Assembly: GCA_002197995.1 (NCBI GenBank)
Contig: NGZR01000005.1
Location: 4,774,001 to 4,838,000 of the forward strand
Origin: Gaeumannomyces sp. JS-464
Lineage: Eukaryota > Ascomycota > Sordariomycetes > Magnaporthales > Magnaporthaceae
Length of the DNA stretch: 64,000 nt
Direction of reading: 5' to 3'
Positions 1 to 11,368 of this stretch are shown here, in pieces (the stretch's first letter is position 1; the number at the start of each line of letters is the position of its first letter). Both the position numbers and the translations under genes were made by a program. Below the pieces are notes generated by a model that worked only from the letters and a program-made list of their open reading frames with translations, was not told the DNA's origin and did not search any database.

Positions 1-1394
1 CCATCGAGAAGATCCTTGGTCAACATCGGTGGCCGCGCGGGCAGCTGAAAATGCCCGATATGAAGCCTCGCGCAGTCCGGAGCTAGCCTTCTAGCCACTC
101 TGGCCCCCGAGGAGCTGGATCCGTTTCAGCTCCAAGACTTTGTGCGCACTCTATAGTCGGAGCCTGACGGTGCCAACCAGCTCCGGGGATTCTTTGAGAC
201 ATTTCCCGGACGCCGTGTTCACCCAGCCCCCGGTGAAGAGGGCAAGAGAGTCTTTGAAAATACTCATCGGCTCCATCCGGCAGGTAGAGCAGCATCAGCG
301 GGTGCAGCAGGATCAGCAGGCTCGGCAGATTCAGCAGACTCGGCAGCCCCACGAGGCTCAGCACACTCAGCAAGTTTAGTAGACTCGGCCTCGGCCACAG
401 CTGCAGCAGCCTTAGGAGCCGTTTCAGCAGTAAGCTTTGTCTCCCACCCTCTCCTGCAGCTTGCACCCTGCACCCAAAGCTTACAACCCTTTCCACTCCA
501 CCAGATCGCGAGACGCGCGGCAGCCACAGTCACACCGGCAGCAAGCATCGCCTCAACTGCACCAAAGTGTCGCGTCATCTGAGTAGGTTCTGCCAAAGGT
601 GGCTTTCTAGTGGTGGCACTCAACTGACAGCTTCTCCGTCACTTACCAGATCTCGAGATGCGCACCTCGCTGGCGGAAGCGACGGCACGGGTTAGAGCGC
701 GGTGCCCACAGGCCCCAGTGGACATGGTTGCTGCCGCTCCGATCGCAGCGACGAGCTGGACGGGCGCCGGGACGAGGACCTATCCTGCTCCTGAGCGATG
801 ATTTTTCCTCGTTCGGCCCTAACGATACCTGCAGCTCGCCCGCCCGCGGAGCCGACCCCAACGAGACGGCCATCACCGACTCCGGCGACGATATGGAGGG
901 GCATTTCAGCCAGAAGAGCCAGGATCACCGGCTGCTCGGGTCGAACAACGGCATGATCGGCATGGGGAAGTGTCCGGGCTGCGTCTGAGCGAGGAGGATC
1001 ATGGACTGGAGGAGGAGAACGGGAGTCCGCATCCTCAGCCTGCTTCTTTCCCCGCTTCGTTCTCAGCCTCCTCCCCTCCCTCATCCCGCTCTCTTCCTCT
1101 ACCTCCCTCTCCTTCTGTGGCGTCCTCCCTCGCGTCAGCCTCGCCTTTGCCACCTGCACCCCTTCGACACAGCGCTCGGCTGACCGAAAAGGCTGCCCGT
1201 GGCGGCAACATCCCGAGCCCAGTTCCTGATGTCCCCAAGCGGGCCCACGCACAGGCTATCAGCAATGTTGATGAAGCTAGCATAAGCTTTTAATTGCTTT
1301 ACTTTAAAAGCAACCCTTTAACTGTATATACCGTTTTTTTAATTTTATGACAATTTTTTTCAAACCCTTCTTTTTTACACATTTATATTTACAT
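1..1394. other. Unidentified left margin with low-complexity and AT-rich parts
   Basis: No recognisable gene. Around 275-420 the + strand holds degenerate CAGCAG/CTCGGCAG-type repeats that would encode Ala/Ser/Asp-rich or Gln-rich runs. Around 970-1293 a + strand frame of 107 codons encodes a Ser/Pro-rich stretch ending in a basic segment, without a known domain. Frames are broken by stops between these parts, so this could be the decayed edge of a gene or mobile element that extends to the left. From about 1290 to 1500 the base composition switches abruptly to A+T. That stretch covers the end of the neighbouring mtd1 gene. Confidence 0.3.
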
Positions 1395-2514
1395 TTACAA
1401 ACCCGCGAATCCATTTGCGATTAAACGCTGCCCAATGTTAGCATATAAATTCTTTTATTAAAAATAAATCATATAAAAGGTAAAATGATGCACATACCAC
1501 TAGGTTTCGGAGCAGGACCGCGATGGTAACTTTGCCAACGGAAGGCACATATATGGAAGCTTTCTCCTTCACTGCAGGGCCGTCAAAGTTCCGACAAGAA
1601 GAGAAGTTGATGCAGACGGCCCCATCCCTGATTAAGTCTGTGGGTACTTTGAAGCTTTCGACAGGAACTCCGCCGATGATGACGTCGCTGATGGGGATGC
1701 ACTCTTGCACCCCCCAGCCTTCCTTGTCGAGAACCTGGTGGCGTGGCTGACGGATGCCCTGGCCGCGGTGAATAGCTGTACGCCGGTGAGGTCGACCGAA
1801 TAGACGGTGGCTCCGTCGTTGGCCAGCAAGGCAGCGAGGGGCCTGCCGTTAACTTCGGAACGGTTGATGACGGTGATTGTCTTCCCGAAAAGCCGATTTC
1901 CGTAAGGCAGGATGGAGTTGTAGATCTGGAGGTGCTCGAGGAGCTTGACCACAGCCAAGGGCGTGCACGGCAGGATGGACTTCTTCTTGTTGGTAGGTTG
2001 ATCCAGGAACCTGATGTTGTGGTACATGTTGTACAGATGCTTGTGGCAGAGCCCCTCGACATCCTTGGCGAGGGCCACGGTCTCTTGGATGTACTTATCG
2101 TGCGTCGGGTTCCCGGAAAGATGGGATAGTAGACGATGATGCCATCTACCTTTGGGTCCTCGTTGGCGGCGACGATGTCCTCCTCGAGTGACTCCTTGTC
2201 GGCCCTCCGGAGGTCAAAGTCGAAGCCACTGTGTCGAATGCGTGAGCAGGAAAGAACAGCCTGGGGCGAGTGGGATGGACAGCCCGAGAGCGTAGACGGC
2301 GATCGAGACTCACTTTTCCTCGCATGTCTTCTTGGACCACTCGGCATATTGAAGAGCCGCGGGGTCGTCGTTTGCGAGAAAGGCGGCCAGGTAGGGCTTT
2401 GCGCCGCCATCCTTCTGCACCTGGCGCAAAGTCTCTCTGACTTCCTCTAGAAGACCCTTAAACGGTGTCTGCCGTCACCACCTTGCAGGTCTTGGGCACT
2501 TCGGGAGCCGACAT
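1395..2514 (-). CDS. mtd1: Methylenetetrahydrofolate dehydrogenase (NAD+), Mtd1-type, with three frame breaks
   Basis: Cytosolic enzyme that oxidises 5,10-methylene-THF to 5,10-methenyl-THF with NAD+, feeding one-carbon units to purine synthesis. Proposed exons on the minus strand are 2514-2314, 2228-1498 and 1427-1395. Family motifs seen include YNMYHNIRFLDQ, KKSILPCTPLAVVKLLE, INRSEVNGRPLAALLAND, DVIIGGVP and DGAVCINF. The reading frame breaks three times: near 2457-2462 (one extra T, or two missing bases), near 2110 (one A missing) and near 1767 (one C missing). With these allowed for, the coding length is 966 bases (321 residues), matching the yeast enzyme (320). The first intron is 85 bases. 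The second is a 70-base AT-rich intron with GCTAAC before a 33-base last exon ending RLIANGFAGL. It shares a promoter region with MMS19. Family identity is certain; whether the breaks are real is doubtful. Confidence 0.9.
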
Positions 2515-3308
2515 GGTGATTTGTGGTCGAGTGACCGTGAAGTGATTTCTCGTCCGGGAACGAACGGGGTTAAGGTAATATATACCTGGGATAGGAAGAG
2601 GAACCGACAGACCAGAAATCAATCTATGCCCACCTCAATAGCTCAGGGACCAAGCGTGAGTGTATGAGGCAGAGTGCCCCACCAAGGCCAATCGTTTTTT
2701 TTTTCTTCCTCCCGATATCGCTCCTCCGTCATTACCCCTCCACCGAAATGGCAGAAAAAAAAGAAAAAAAATTCAAATACCCTTGTCACAACCGTTTCGG
2801 GCCATGAAGCCAGCTCTCTTTGGTCCGATTTCATCATCTTCCCTCACCGCCCTCAAACCCCCCACCTTGGATGGCATCACCATGCATCACCACCAACAAC
2901 TACCACAAACGAACGACATGACGGGTGTCGGGCTAGCCTTGTTGAATTAAATGCCATCCCCAAGGCAGTGGTGACCGGTAAAAAAAAAATAACGCCCCTC
3001 GTAACCCAGGTCTCCAACCAAGTTGTAAGTACACTGGGTGTAACTAAGTGCTCCTCATTGCCTCCGTATCTTCTTGAGTCCTTGTCAGGACCTGCGTGGG
3101 GCGCGCGGAATTGGCACTGCTGATGGGCCAAACACACACGGAACCCCGTGTGCCTTCCCAAGCTATACACTATGTCCGCTAATAGGCAGTCCGACACGCG
3201 GTCCCAACGGCCCAGACCTACGAAACAATTTACTAGCTTAGCGGCCTTGTTCGAACAATACATACACCCGCCTCACCCGCACCTCGGTGCAAGCTGTCGG
3301 GGGTGGTC
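2515..3308. promoter_or_regulatory. Divergent intergenic region between mtd1 and MMS19
   Basis: About 0.8 kb lies between two divergently transcribed start codons and must contain both promoters. It has a T run near 2695-2705 and an A-rich tract near 2755-2770. Short frames within it look non-coding. No specific factor site could be assigned. Confidence 0.5.
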
Positions 3309-6300
3309 ATGGTTGACTTCAAGGGGTGGGCGTTGCAGTATGTCCTGGCCGACGATGAGCTTACGCGACAGGATGCCGTCGTCAAAACAGACGCGGGTGA
3401 GTGCGGCACACCACGGACCACGCGGCGTTGTGATCATTGTCGGCTGACATTTGTCAACACTACTTTCGACTGCTCCCGTCCTGAAGCTCTCAGCTCCGCC
3501 AGCGTCAGGAGCACTGCTATCCTTGGCTGGGTCCAATCTATCGATCCATGGATGCCGGCTGCCCTGTCTTCCACAGGGAGCCCACAGGCTGACGATGCAG
3601 CGGGCGAGTCCGAGTTCAATATCATCGCCAGAGCCAAAGGTGTGTTATCCATAACCCCTGTGCTCCCCATGCTCGTAGCGCTAATTGGTGTTTACCGGCC
3701 TTTGGTCGGGGATGAATATTTTCCATCAGCTCTAGATTATCTTGCAGACACACTCTCGGTGATGGACAAAGCACTGCTTCGGGCCGACCAGGGTAATGAT
3801 GCCAAATCCCTTAGCAACATCACCACCCTTGTCGGCCAAACGCCGAGGCATGCTGACGGAGATGCGATGGTTCCAGTAAATTTACTTGCCGTGTTTTTCG
3901 GTAGGCTGTTCAGTGTCGACCACAAGGCTGGCATCATGGCCGCTGCCAAGGCTTTGCGGCAGCTGGCGACGATGAAGAGCTTCAAACCCGAAACGGGAGA
4001 ATCCATCATCCAGAGCGTCGCCTCCATGCGAGATGACTTCCGCCTCCAGCCGCCCCAAACCCGCCTTGAAGTGTATGCCCTGCTACAGGCTCTGACCAGC
4101 CACGAGGCGGTCGCCAATCAGCTTCAGCACACGTACGGGACCGCCGGCGGATTCGCCCTCGACCTCCTGCAGCTCTGTAACCACGAGAGAGATCCTAGCT
4201 GTCTCCTCCAGTGGTTTCGGATCTTGCAGGGCCTAATCCGCAACTTTGACTTTTCTCCCGACGTGGATGAAGAGCTGTTCAAATCATTCTCCGCCTACTT
4301 CCCCATATCCATGAGAAGCTCCGTGAACCCCGCCGGCGTCACGGTTGATGATCTCAAGCTCTCTCTCCGGACCTGTTTCTCCGCAAGCGAGAAAACTGGC
4401 CAGACTCACCGTGCCGTTTCTAATTCAGAAGCTGGATCAAGGAGACGCTATCACGGTCCCGGTCAAGGGGAGTAACCCTGCCGAGCGCTCTCGTCAATTA
4501 TAGTACGCTAACCCTGTTATAGGTGGACATACTGAAAACACTGGATTCGTGCCTTGAGCGATACCAACACCCGTCTCGAGGCATTGCACCGTTCACGAAC
4601 CAGATTTGGAACTCCCTGAAATACGAAGTTCGCAATGGAGAAGTCCGCGAGATTCTCGACAGCACCCTTGGTGTCATGGGGTACCTGTCGGGTAGACTTG
4701 CCGCTACGCCTTTGGCCACGCCTGCCGAGGTGACACAATACCAGGATCCGCTCGAGGCATTCACGGCAACCGTCATGGGCGACTGTCTCGAGGATCTCGC
4801 CAACCCGTCATACACTAAGCCGGCCGGTCTCCTCCTCGAGAGCGTGATGGGGGCTCATGCGAGATCCTTTGCGGTGATGCTGCCTGGGACTCTTGATGCT
4901 GTCACCGCGAATCTTCGAGAGCCAAGGACGCCTGGACATGCTCGAGCGTGTCTAGGCTTCTTGGTCTCGCTCCTGGACTCCCGAGCCCGTCTGGTTCGGG
5001 CATCTGTTGGCACAGATCAAGCAGGGTCGCTCCATGATCTTGGCATGCTCGATTCGCTTGTTCTCGAACGCGCATACGCCACACTCACCCGCTCTTGGAA
5101 GGACAACAACGTCGGGAACCCTGATGCTGACCATGTTGCGACACTCAAGGAGGCGGCCAGAGGCCTAGCTGCCCTAGCCTGCCAACCCCGAGCTCCGACT
5201 GCTGCTGGCACATCTGTCCTGCTGTGCAGCGACCGTGAATGCGACCAGATATGTGCCATGATATCTGACCGGATCGTGAATATCTTCAACCTCGCCTCGT
5301 CGCCGGACATAGGACCCCGAAAAGAATTGGCAGACGTTGCTGTGGTTGCCCTCCGCGACATCGTCAATTTCTACCCCCCTGGCTTCTCCACCATGCTCAG
5401 CAGGGCCACTTCCTCTATCCAGGACAGACACTGGGGGGACCGGCCATCGCGCAACTCCCTCGAGATGCTCAAAACACTACTGCTTAGGCTCTCATACATT
5501 GGGTGCTCCAATTTGCCTTCCTCCGGCCACCCCCTGCAGCATCTGCACTTGTTTGTTTTGTCCATGCAGCAGCTCGCCTTCTCGTATCTAGACCAGAGGG
5601 TCCGATTCGACGTTCCTACCATTACAGCATCGGCCATCTACAATGCTTTCATGCTCTTCAGGGACGCATGCCTCTCCAAAGGTTTCCTCACACGACGGAA
5701 GATGATCACAGCCAGCTGGGCGCGGCTAACAGCTGGTTTCGATCGTCGTTTTCCCGAATTTCCCTCTACTACAAGTCAGCAGGCCTCTGAAGCTGGATCC
5801 GGGTCAGACGAGGAATCGGATCAGGCAGCCGCCTCTGATGTATTCCGAGATTATCTTGAATGCTCTCTGTCATTACTCGCTCGCTTCTATCGCCGTGCAA
5901 CTCTCTACGCCGCCGACCCAGCCCCCGGGCCGCGGCTCAGCTTGGACTTCGGCAACACGAACAACATTCCGAGCGGGACGACCGCCCACGAGACTGACTT
6001 GCAGGACGTCTATCTGCACCAGCTCGCAGATATGGCGACGTTCGTGATCCGCGACTTCGAACAGGAGGAACAGCAGTCACTACAGATCCCGGAGGAGGCG
6101 TTCAACCTCTTTGGAGCTGCCCGCCAGCCAATCACGTGGCTCAGCGCACACGACGACGGTCGTACCAACGTCCTTTCTCTTGGTATTCTAAGGGGCTTAC
6201 GCGCATTCCCTCTGTCACGAATGGTGAGTCCAGCCAGGCACCCCTTATCGCCGCAATCGGAGAGACTGACATGGAATGATGCGGCAGCTGGAGTCCGATG

Positions 6301-7283
6301 TCTTTGCGCGGGGCATCCTTCATGATGTCGCAACCGCCGAAGCCTTTCCCGAAAGGACGCAAAAGGTCCGGGACCGTATCCTCACGGTCATCGCAAACAA
6401 ATGGATCCCAGGCTCGGGCGTGGGTGCACCTCCGAGGCAGGCGTGGAAGGCTACTATCTCTTCACTCGAGTCTGTCGTCCGGGAGAGCAATACCGGAATG
6501 CGCATGGAGCGCTACTCGAGGGTCCTGGCAGTGCTCGCAGGCGCGATCGCAAGGAGGGACAAGGATATTGGTAATCTTGCTACCCTCATCTCGGCCCTCC
6601 CGGCATCCCTTGGGCACGCCGGGGACTGCATGGCACGGTGCCTGGAGGATCTTGTGTCACGCAAAGAACGGCCGGAGCCCGAGAACTACGCCGTCATCAA
6701 GCCCCTTCGCCAGCAGTGGGTCTACGTGCATTTTGCGAGCTCCAAGTTGCAATCGTCATTCCCAATCACCCAGGACAAGCCCGAGGGTGTGGTTCAAGCG
6801 ATCACTGTCGTCCGGCTCTTGAAGCATATGGACTTCCGCGTATACGAAGAGGACCTCGATAGAGTCGTCCGTATCGCAATCGCGGGCGTCTCCTCCTTCC
6901 ACAACTATGGCGACATTGAAGCTGCGCTGGACGTGCTTCGAGAGGTCCTCAAACACAGCCCAAAAACCATGAAGGATCAAATCAAGGCAGTTGTATCGGG
7001 AGCCGTCAAAGTGCTGAAGTGTGGCTTGGAGCAAATGCCCAAGCACACGGCGGGGTCGGACATCCCTACCCGGTTTCTGAGGGAAGGAAGCCCCGCCCGC
7101 TGTCGGGACGTGGCTCTTCTCCTGCTCAAGGACCTGGCACAAAGCTTCGATGAGGGGCTACTTGGCCAATACTTGGCGAGTATGTCTCGTGTTTTGGGAG
7201 ATGCATGTGGCGATCCTGTCCGAGAGGTGAGACAGTCTGCCCTCGCTGCTCGGCGCAGCTGGGCTAAGATAGCACAGCACTAG
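3309..7283 (+). CDS. MMS19: MMS19/Met18 HEAT-repeat protein of the cytosolic Fe-S assembly (CIA) targeting complex
   Basis: MMS19 hands Fe-S clusters to DNA repair and replication enzymes such as XPD and polymerases, and is also described as a nucleotide-excision repair/transcription factor. The start at 3309 (MVDFKGWALQYVLADDE) fits the family N-terminus. Proposed exons are 3309-3396, 3487-3639, 3730-3792, 3877-4467, 4523-6223 and 6288-7283. Family-like segments include ILGWVQSIDPWMP, FFGRLFSVDHKAGI, KALRQLATMKSF, YFPISMRSS and DDLKLSLRTCFSA. The C-terminus ends in HEAT-like helices (VRQSALAARRSWAKI). One extra A near 4391-4395 breaks the frame. The donor of the fourth intron at 4468 reads GG instead of GT. 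With one A removed the coding length is 3591 bases (1196 residues). Introns 1-3 are 90, 90 and 84 bases and contain no in-frame stop, so they can be mistaken for coding sequence. Confidence 0.9.
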
Positions 7284-7628
7284 GGATAAGGTAGGTGGTG
7301 GACAGAGAGAGAGACATAGTTACAATGACAGGAGAGGGCAGTCGCGTCGTCCTATGGCCAGGACAAATACCTGTGCATATTCCTAATTCCGCAGAGCACG
7401 CACAGCGGATCGTACATAGCCGGCACGACGGGTGTGTGCCACGCTAGAGAATCGTGCGCGCAGAAAAAAAGGGCAAGAGCAACGAAAAACCAGATACTAG
7501 TCAGGGGACTGAGACGTGGGTGACGTTCCAAATTTATTCGTCTAGGTCTGGGTCAGAGGAACACAAGCATACGAGTGTGCGCAGGACTGGTCCCGTTATC
7601 AGTCACATCCCAGCCAGCGATTGAAATT
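7284..7628. other. Convergent 3' region between MMS19 and SPC2
   Basis: About 345 bases between two stop codons facing each other. It presumably holds both 3' UTRs and poly(A) sites. Nothing else recognised. Confidence 0.5.
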
Positions 7629-8522
7629 CTACGCCTTCCGCCGGCTTCCGCCCTTCTTGGCAGTGCTCGGCTCAGCGCCAGTTGCGGTGCCAGAAGTCGA
7701 AGCCGCCAGCACCGCGTCGAGCATCTCGGCGTCGTACTTCTGCTGCGAGTCTGGGGGCATAGTAGAGGATGCTGCGGCCTGAAGCCTCTTGGAATCAAGC
7801 TGCCCAATCGCCGGCACAGCCGTGGCCAGCATGGTCTGGAATGGCGCCGCAACGAAGTGACCCGCTGAGTCAAACCACTCGCTGAAAGCCCGGGCAATGG
7901 TTAGGGTTTGTGCTGTAGCGGAGCCCTTGGGAAGGACCGAGATGCTGAGCCTGTACGTTGGGTCATTCTTCACGGTAGTCGACGATATGGTAAGCTGGTT
8001 GTTGGAAAGAAGTAGTTAGCCACAAGGACTCTGGCAGCGAAGAGCGAGCGTGGCAGAAGCTGCCGCACGTCAATGTTGATGCCAAGGATGGTGTGTGCTA
8101 TCGAGCCGAACCTTCTCTCCGCTGGGCGCGGTGCCGACGTAGACAATCCCCTTCTCAAACCCCCAAATCCAGACGGTGAGGGCGCCATTGAGGAGGGTGT
8201 AGAGGGCAACGGCGGCAGCAGTGTAGTACTTGGTGCTGTCGAACCCAAGCTTGTAGTCCCAGAGGAAGCAGGCGGCAGCGACCAGGAAGGCGCCGTAGCC
8301 CAGTCCCAGACGGACGTCGGTGAGGGTGTGCGACTGCTTGAACTTGAGAGAGTTCAGGTAGTTGGGAATAGCATCGTCTGACGTGTTCTTAAGGTCTAGA
8401 GCGGCATCGTCAGCATGGAGCAGCTTAGACAGAGTCGCCTGCTCAAGTCCATGATGCTGGCGGAGATGCGATCGCCTACCTGCTAGGTTATATACTGTGA
8501 TCTTCTCCTGTGACACTGCCAT
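7629..8522 (-). CDS. SPC2: Signal peptidase complex subunit 2 (SPC25/Spc2)
   Basis: Non-catalytic membrane subunit of the ER signal peptidase complex, which removes signal peptides from secreted proteins. Minus-strand exons are 8522-8480, 8395-8112 and 7994-7629, coding for 230 residues with no frame break. The N-terminus reads MAVSQEKITVYNLADLKN. Two hydrophobic helices follow (about LGYGAFLVAAACFLWDY and YYTAAAVALYTLLNGALTVW), the paired membrane spans of this family. After them come GTAPSGEK, LTISSTTVKNDPTYRLSI and FSEWFDSAGHFVAAPFQ. The tail is lysine- and arginine-rich. The second intron has a weak donor (GTTCGG) but a good GGCTAAC branch site, and splicing there restores the family motif GEK-LTI. 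It is convergent with MMS19 and divergent from EMC3. Confidence 0.92.
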
Positions 8523-8955
8523 CTTGCTGTTCGCGAGGGTCCAAGCTGTGCGAAGAGCAGCCTTCTTTGTTGGTAGGTGATTGAGCTCGAACAGGTTGGC
8601 TCCCAGGAGAACGTGCTGCGAGGTCCAGTGTCGGCTGCGCTAGTCGCGGTCACCTCACCTGGAGTGCACATACGTGGTCGGATTTCACGGCTCTCATAGG
8701 CTAGCACGTTAGTTAGGCCCCGCATACGCCCCTCCATAAGCTTTGCAGGGGAGTGGGTGTGTGGGTCTCAACCATCGCTGCTCGCTGGGTCGCCCCCCAC
8801 GCAGCAGCCTTGTCGCACTTGTTGTCCTCGCCGCCAAATGTCCCGAGGCTCTGACGACGCAAAGCAGCGCTAGAGGCCCATACACAATAACTACCTCCTA
8901 GCAACTGCGCCTCTCATCACCACCAAATATCGGCCGACGAGATAGCAATTGGACC
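8523..8955. promoter_or_regulatory. Divergent promoter region SPC2/EMC3
   Basis: About 430 bases between the divergent start codons of two genes for ER-membrane machinery. The arrangement would allow shared regulation (inference). No specific binding site was recognised. Confidence 0.45.
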
Positions 8956-10080
8956 ATGGCTGTGCAAATTCCTGCGCAGACGATCCATCGGGACCCCAGC
9001 TCTTGTACGTCAGCGCCTTGATGGACGCCTTTCCGTCCCGACTGCAGACGCGTTCATCCCATGGCACGAACCTGGGAACACACGAGCTAACAGGAGACCA
9101 ATAGCTACTGGATTCTGGTCCCAATCACCGTTGTTATGGTGAGCCGCACTCTGCCTCCCGTCTTGGAAGTGCCCGCTCCTCTGACGCACCCGCTTCCTAC
9201 AGATCCTCACTGGCATGTTGAGGCATTACGCCGCCGTGCTCATGGCCGCATCGCCCAAAAGACTCGAGGCCAAGACGATGAGGGAGCAACGATCTCTACT
9301 GCGCGGTATCGGGATACGGAGCAACTATCACGTTCTGTCAAAACGATCGTTCAACACGCGTCGTGATACCCTGACGAATGCATACGAATCTGGCGCCTTC
9401 TTGAAGGCCCCCGAAAGTCGTGGCCAGGCGCCTCCGAACCCCATGACGGACCCCAACGCCATGGAGGGCATGATGGGAATGATGAAGAGCAACATGGCTA
9501 TGATCATCCCCAACACACTCATCATGAGCTGGATCAACACCTTCTTCAGTGGCTATGTCATTAGTAAGTCACTGATACAACCCTTTTGACACTTGGTCTG
9601 GCTTTCCGCTGACACCCCCGGCAGTGAAGCTCCCTTTCCCCCTCACGGTCAAATTCAAGAGCATGCTCCAGGCTGGAGTTGCCACGCGAGATATGGACCC
9701 GAGGTGGATGTCGAGCATCAGCTGGTATTTCCTGTGCATATTCGGCTTGCAGTCTGTATTCAACTTCCTCCTTGGCAGTGATAATGGTAGGTCACCACCC
9801 GTCACCCACACCGGCATTCCGTAGCTTGTTCCCCTAAGCCCTAGGAGGATCTCTTTACCGCCACATCACGCACAATTGCTGATAAACACCCTGCGTAGCC
9901 GCGAATCAAATGGCTCAGCAGATGGGCCAGATGGGGCCGCAGGCTCCCCAGATGTTTGGACCAGGCGTCGACCCCGACAAACAATTCCTGGCTGAGGCGG
10001 AGAATCTTGCCGTCATCGAGCACTACTCGGTCCTGGACGAGGTGGAGCACAGGCTTCTCGAAAAGGCTCGGCGGCCATAA
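8956..10080 (+). CDS. EMC3: ER membrane protein complex subunit 3 (EMC3), with one frame break in exon 1
   Basis: Core insertase subunit of the EMC, an Oxa1-superfamily protein that inserts tail-anchored and multipass proteins into the ER membrane. Proposed exons are 8956-9004, 9105-9138, 9203-9563, 9625-9786 and 9899-10080. The start MAVQIPAQTIHRDP matches the family. It is followed by YWILVPITVVM-ILTGMLRHY (first membrane span), a basic loop, a Met-rich segment before IIPNTLIMSWINTFFSGYVI, KLPFPLTVKFKSMLQ, RWMSSISWYFLCIFGLQSVF, and the C-terminal VIEHYSVLDEVEHRLL. The frame between exon 1 (RDP) and exon 2 (YWIL) needs one more base near 8999-9004. With it the coding length is 789 bases (262 residues), close to yeast Emc3. 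The break is more likely a sequence error than inactivation. Confidence 0.9.
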
Positions 10081-10182
10081 GGCTGCTGGCCATCGGTCTC
10101 GAGTCCCAATGACCCGGGCTAGGGCGAGGAAGGGGCTCGGGACGGGGATGACATGATCGTCTGCAAAAGTCCGTAAATCATC

Positions 10183-11368
10183 TCAAATCTCTCCATTGTC
10201 GACCGGCTCTTCGCCAATCTCGGCGCCGCCATCGTCCCCCCACCACAGACAAACTCCCAAGCCTTCCTCCTTCATTGTGCCGGTGATTCGGTATGGGGGT
10301 TTCTTCTCATGCGGCTCATTTCCTTCAATAGGTTTCGTGGGCGTCTGGTCATGCCATTCTTCTGCGCTCACTCGAAAGCGGACAACCTCGTGGATGTCAT
10401 AGTACATGTCCTCTCCGTCAACGTGCCAGACCCAGCAGCGACTGTTCATGGTTGCTATCGGGAGGTTATCAGTCACATATTCTGCGAGGGGGGGACGAGG
10501 AAATTTACGAGACATACAAGGTCGCCCCTTCAGGTAGCTCGTCGAAGGGAATGAAGATGTCATCGAAGAAGTCGGTGCGCACTGAATTTCCCCAATGGTT
10601 AGCACAGGTCAGCTCTCTGGATGACAGGGAGTCGATCAGCTGTGAATGACAGCGGGCTGATGTTTAGGTTACGGACGGTGAATTCCATCTTTCACGCATC
10701 GGCTGATCCGCGCGAATAGCACTTCGCCTTTGAATGGCCGGAAGACGACGAGGCGACACTCAACTGCGATCCCGGTCGGCAGACGTGTCAATGTCAGCCC
10801 GGGCACACGGACAACACCCGAGACAAAGTGAGGGTCGAGATAGCGCGGGCTTGCGAACGATTTTGGGGCGTAAATATACCATTGACATTGACGACACCAG
10901 TCCCGTGCCCAATCAGACCTTCGGAGGCCCACAGCAGGTCATAGACGCATATGCAAAGGCCTAGCTTCTGAATGACCTGCGAATGAGGTCAGCTTCATCC
11001 CCAAGAAGTCATCGCTTCGAGTACCAGTTACGGCCAAACCAGGGTTGGTGTTGGTTGGCCATGAGAAAGCGCACCTTATTGCAGTACTTTTCGTTCAGAT
11101 TGTCCTCTATGGCATCAATGCTCAGTTTGGCAAACTGTGCTGGCTTGATTTGGACAAGATCCGCGATCTTCGTCTAGATGATTGTTAAAGGATTTGTTGT
11201 CAGCGGCAGGTGATGAGTAAAATGTAGGGGATCTAGACAGGCGAGCCAAGGGGGAAGCGAAAAGAAAATAAAAAAGGAAAGAAGAACATGCGCCACCGGC
11301 AATGCAGTTGAGGTTGAGGTGAGTGAGTAGAGGCGGACTTTCGAGAAACAACGTACGAGGATGAACAT
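10183..11368 (-). CDS. RPC25: RNA polymerase III subunit RPC25 (Rpb7/Rpc8 family)
   Basis: Stalk subunit of RNA polymerase III, paired with Rpc17 and needed for initiation at tRNA and 5S genes. Minus-strand exons are 11368-11357, 11173-11075, 10976-10880, 10763-10677, 10581-10518 and 10441-10183. They give 618 bases (205 residues; yeast about 212) with no frame break. The first exon is only four codons (MFIL). Next come TKIADLVQIKP, VIQKLGLCICVYDLLW, GLIGHGTGVVNVN and VFRPFKGEVLFARIS, the Rpb7 N-terminal half. The C-terminal OB-fold half follows, with LRTDFFDDIFIPFDELPEG, VVRFRVSAEEWHDQTP, PPYRITGTMKEEGLG and LWW. It is convergent with EMC3 (102 bases between stops) and divergent from the NUFIP1-type gene. 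Confidence 0.92.

Noticed and set aside
692..1252. 186-codon minus-strand frame at the left margin
   Set aside because: Arg-rich translation without motifs; the opposite strand is similarly open and neither shows family features.
3309..4475. Single-exon reading of the first MMS19 part
   Set aside because: Three inserts with GT...AG ends and branch sites disrupt family sequence; they are introns that happen to be stop-free.
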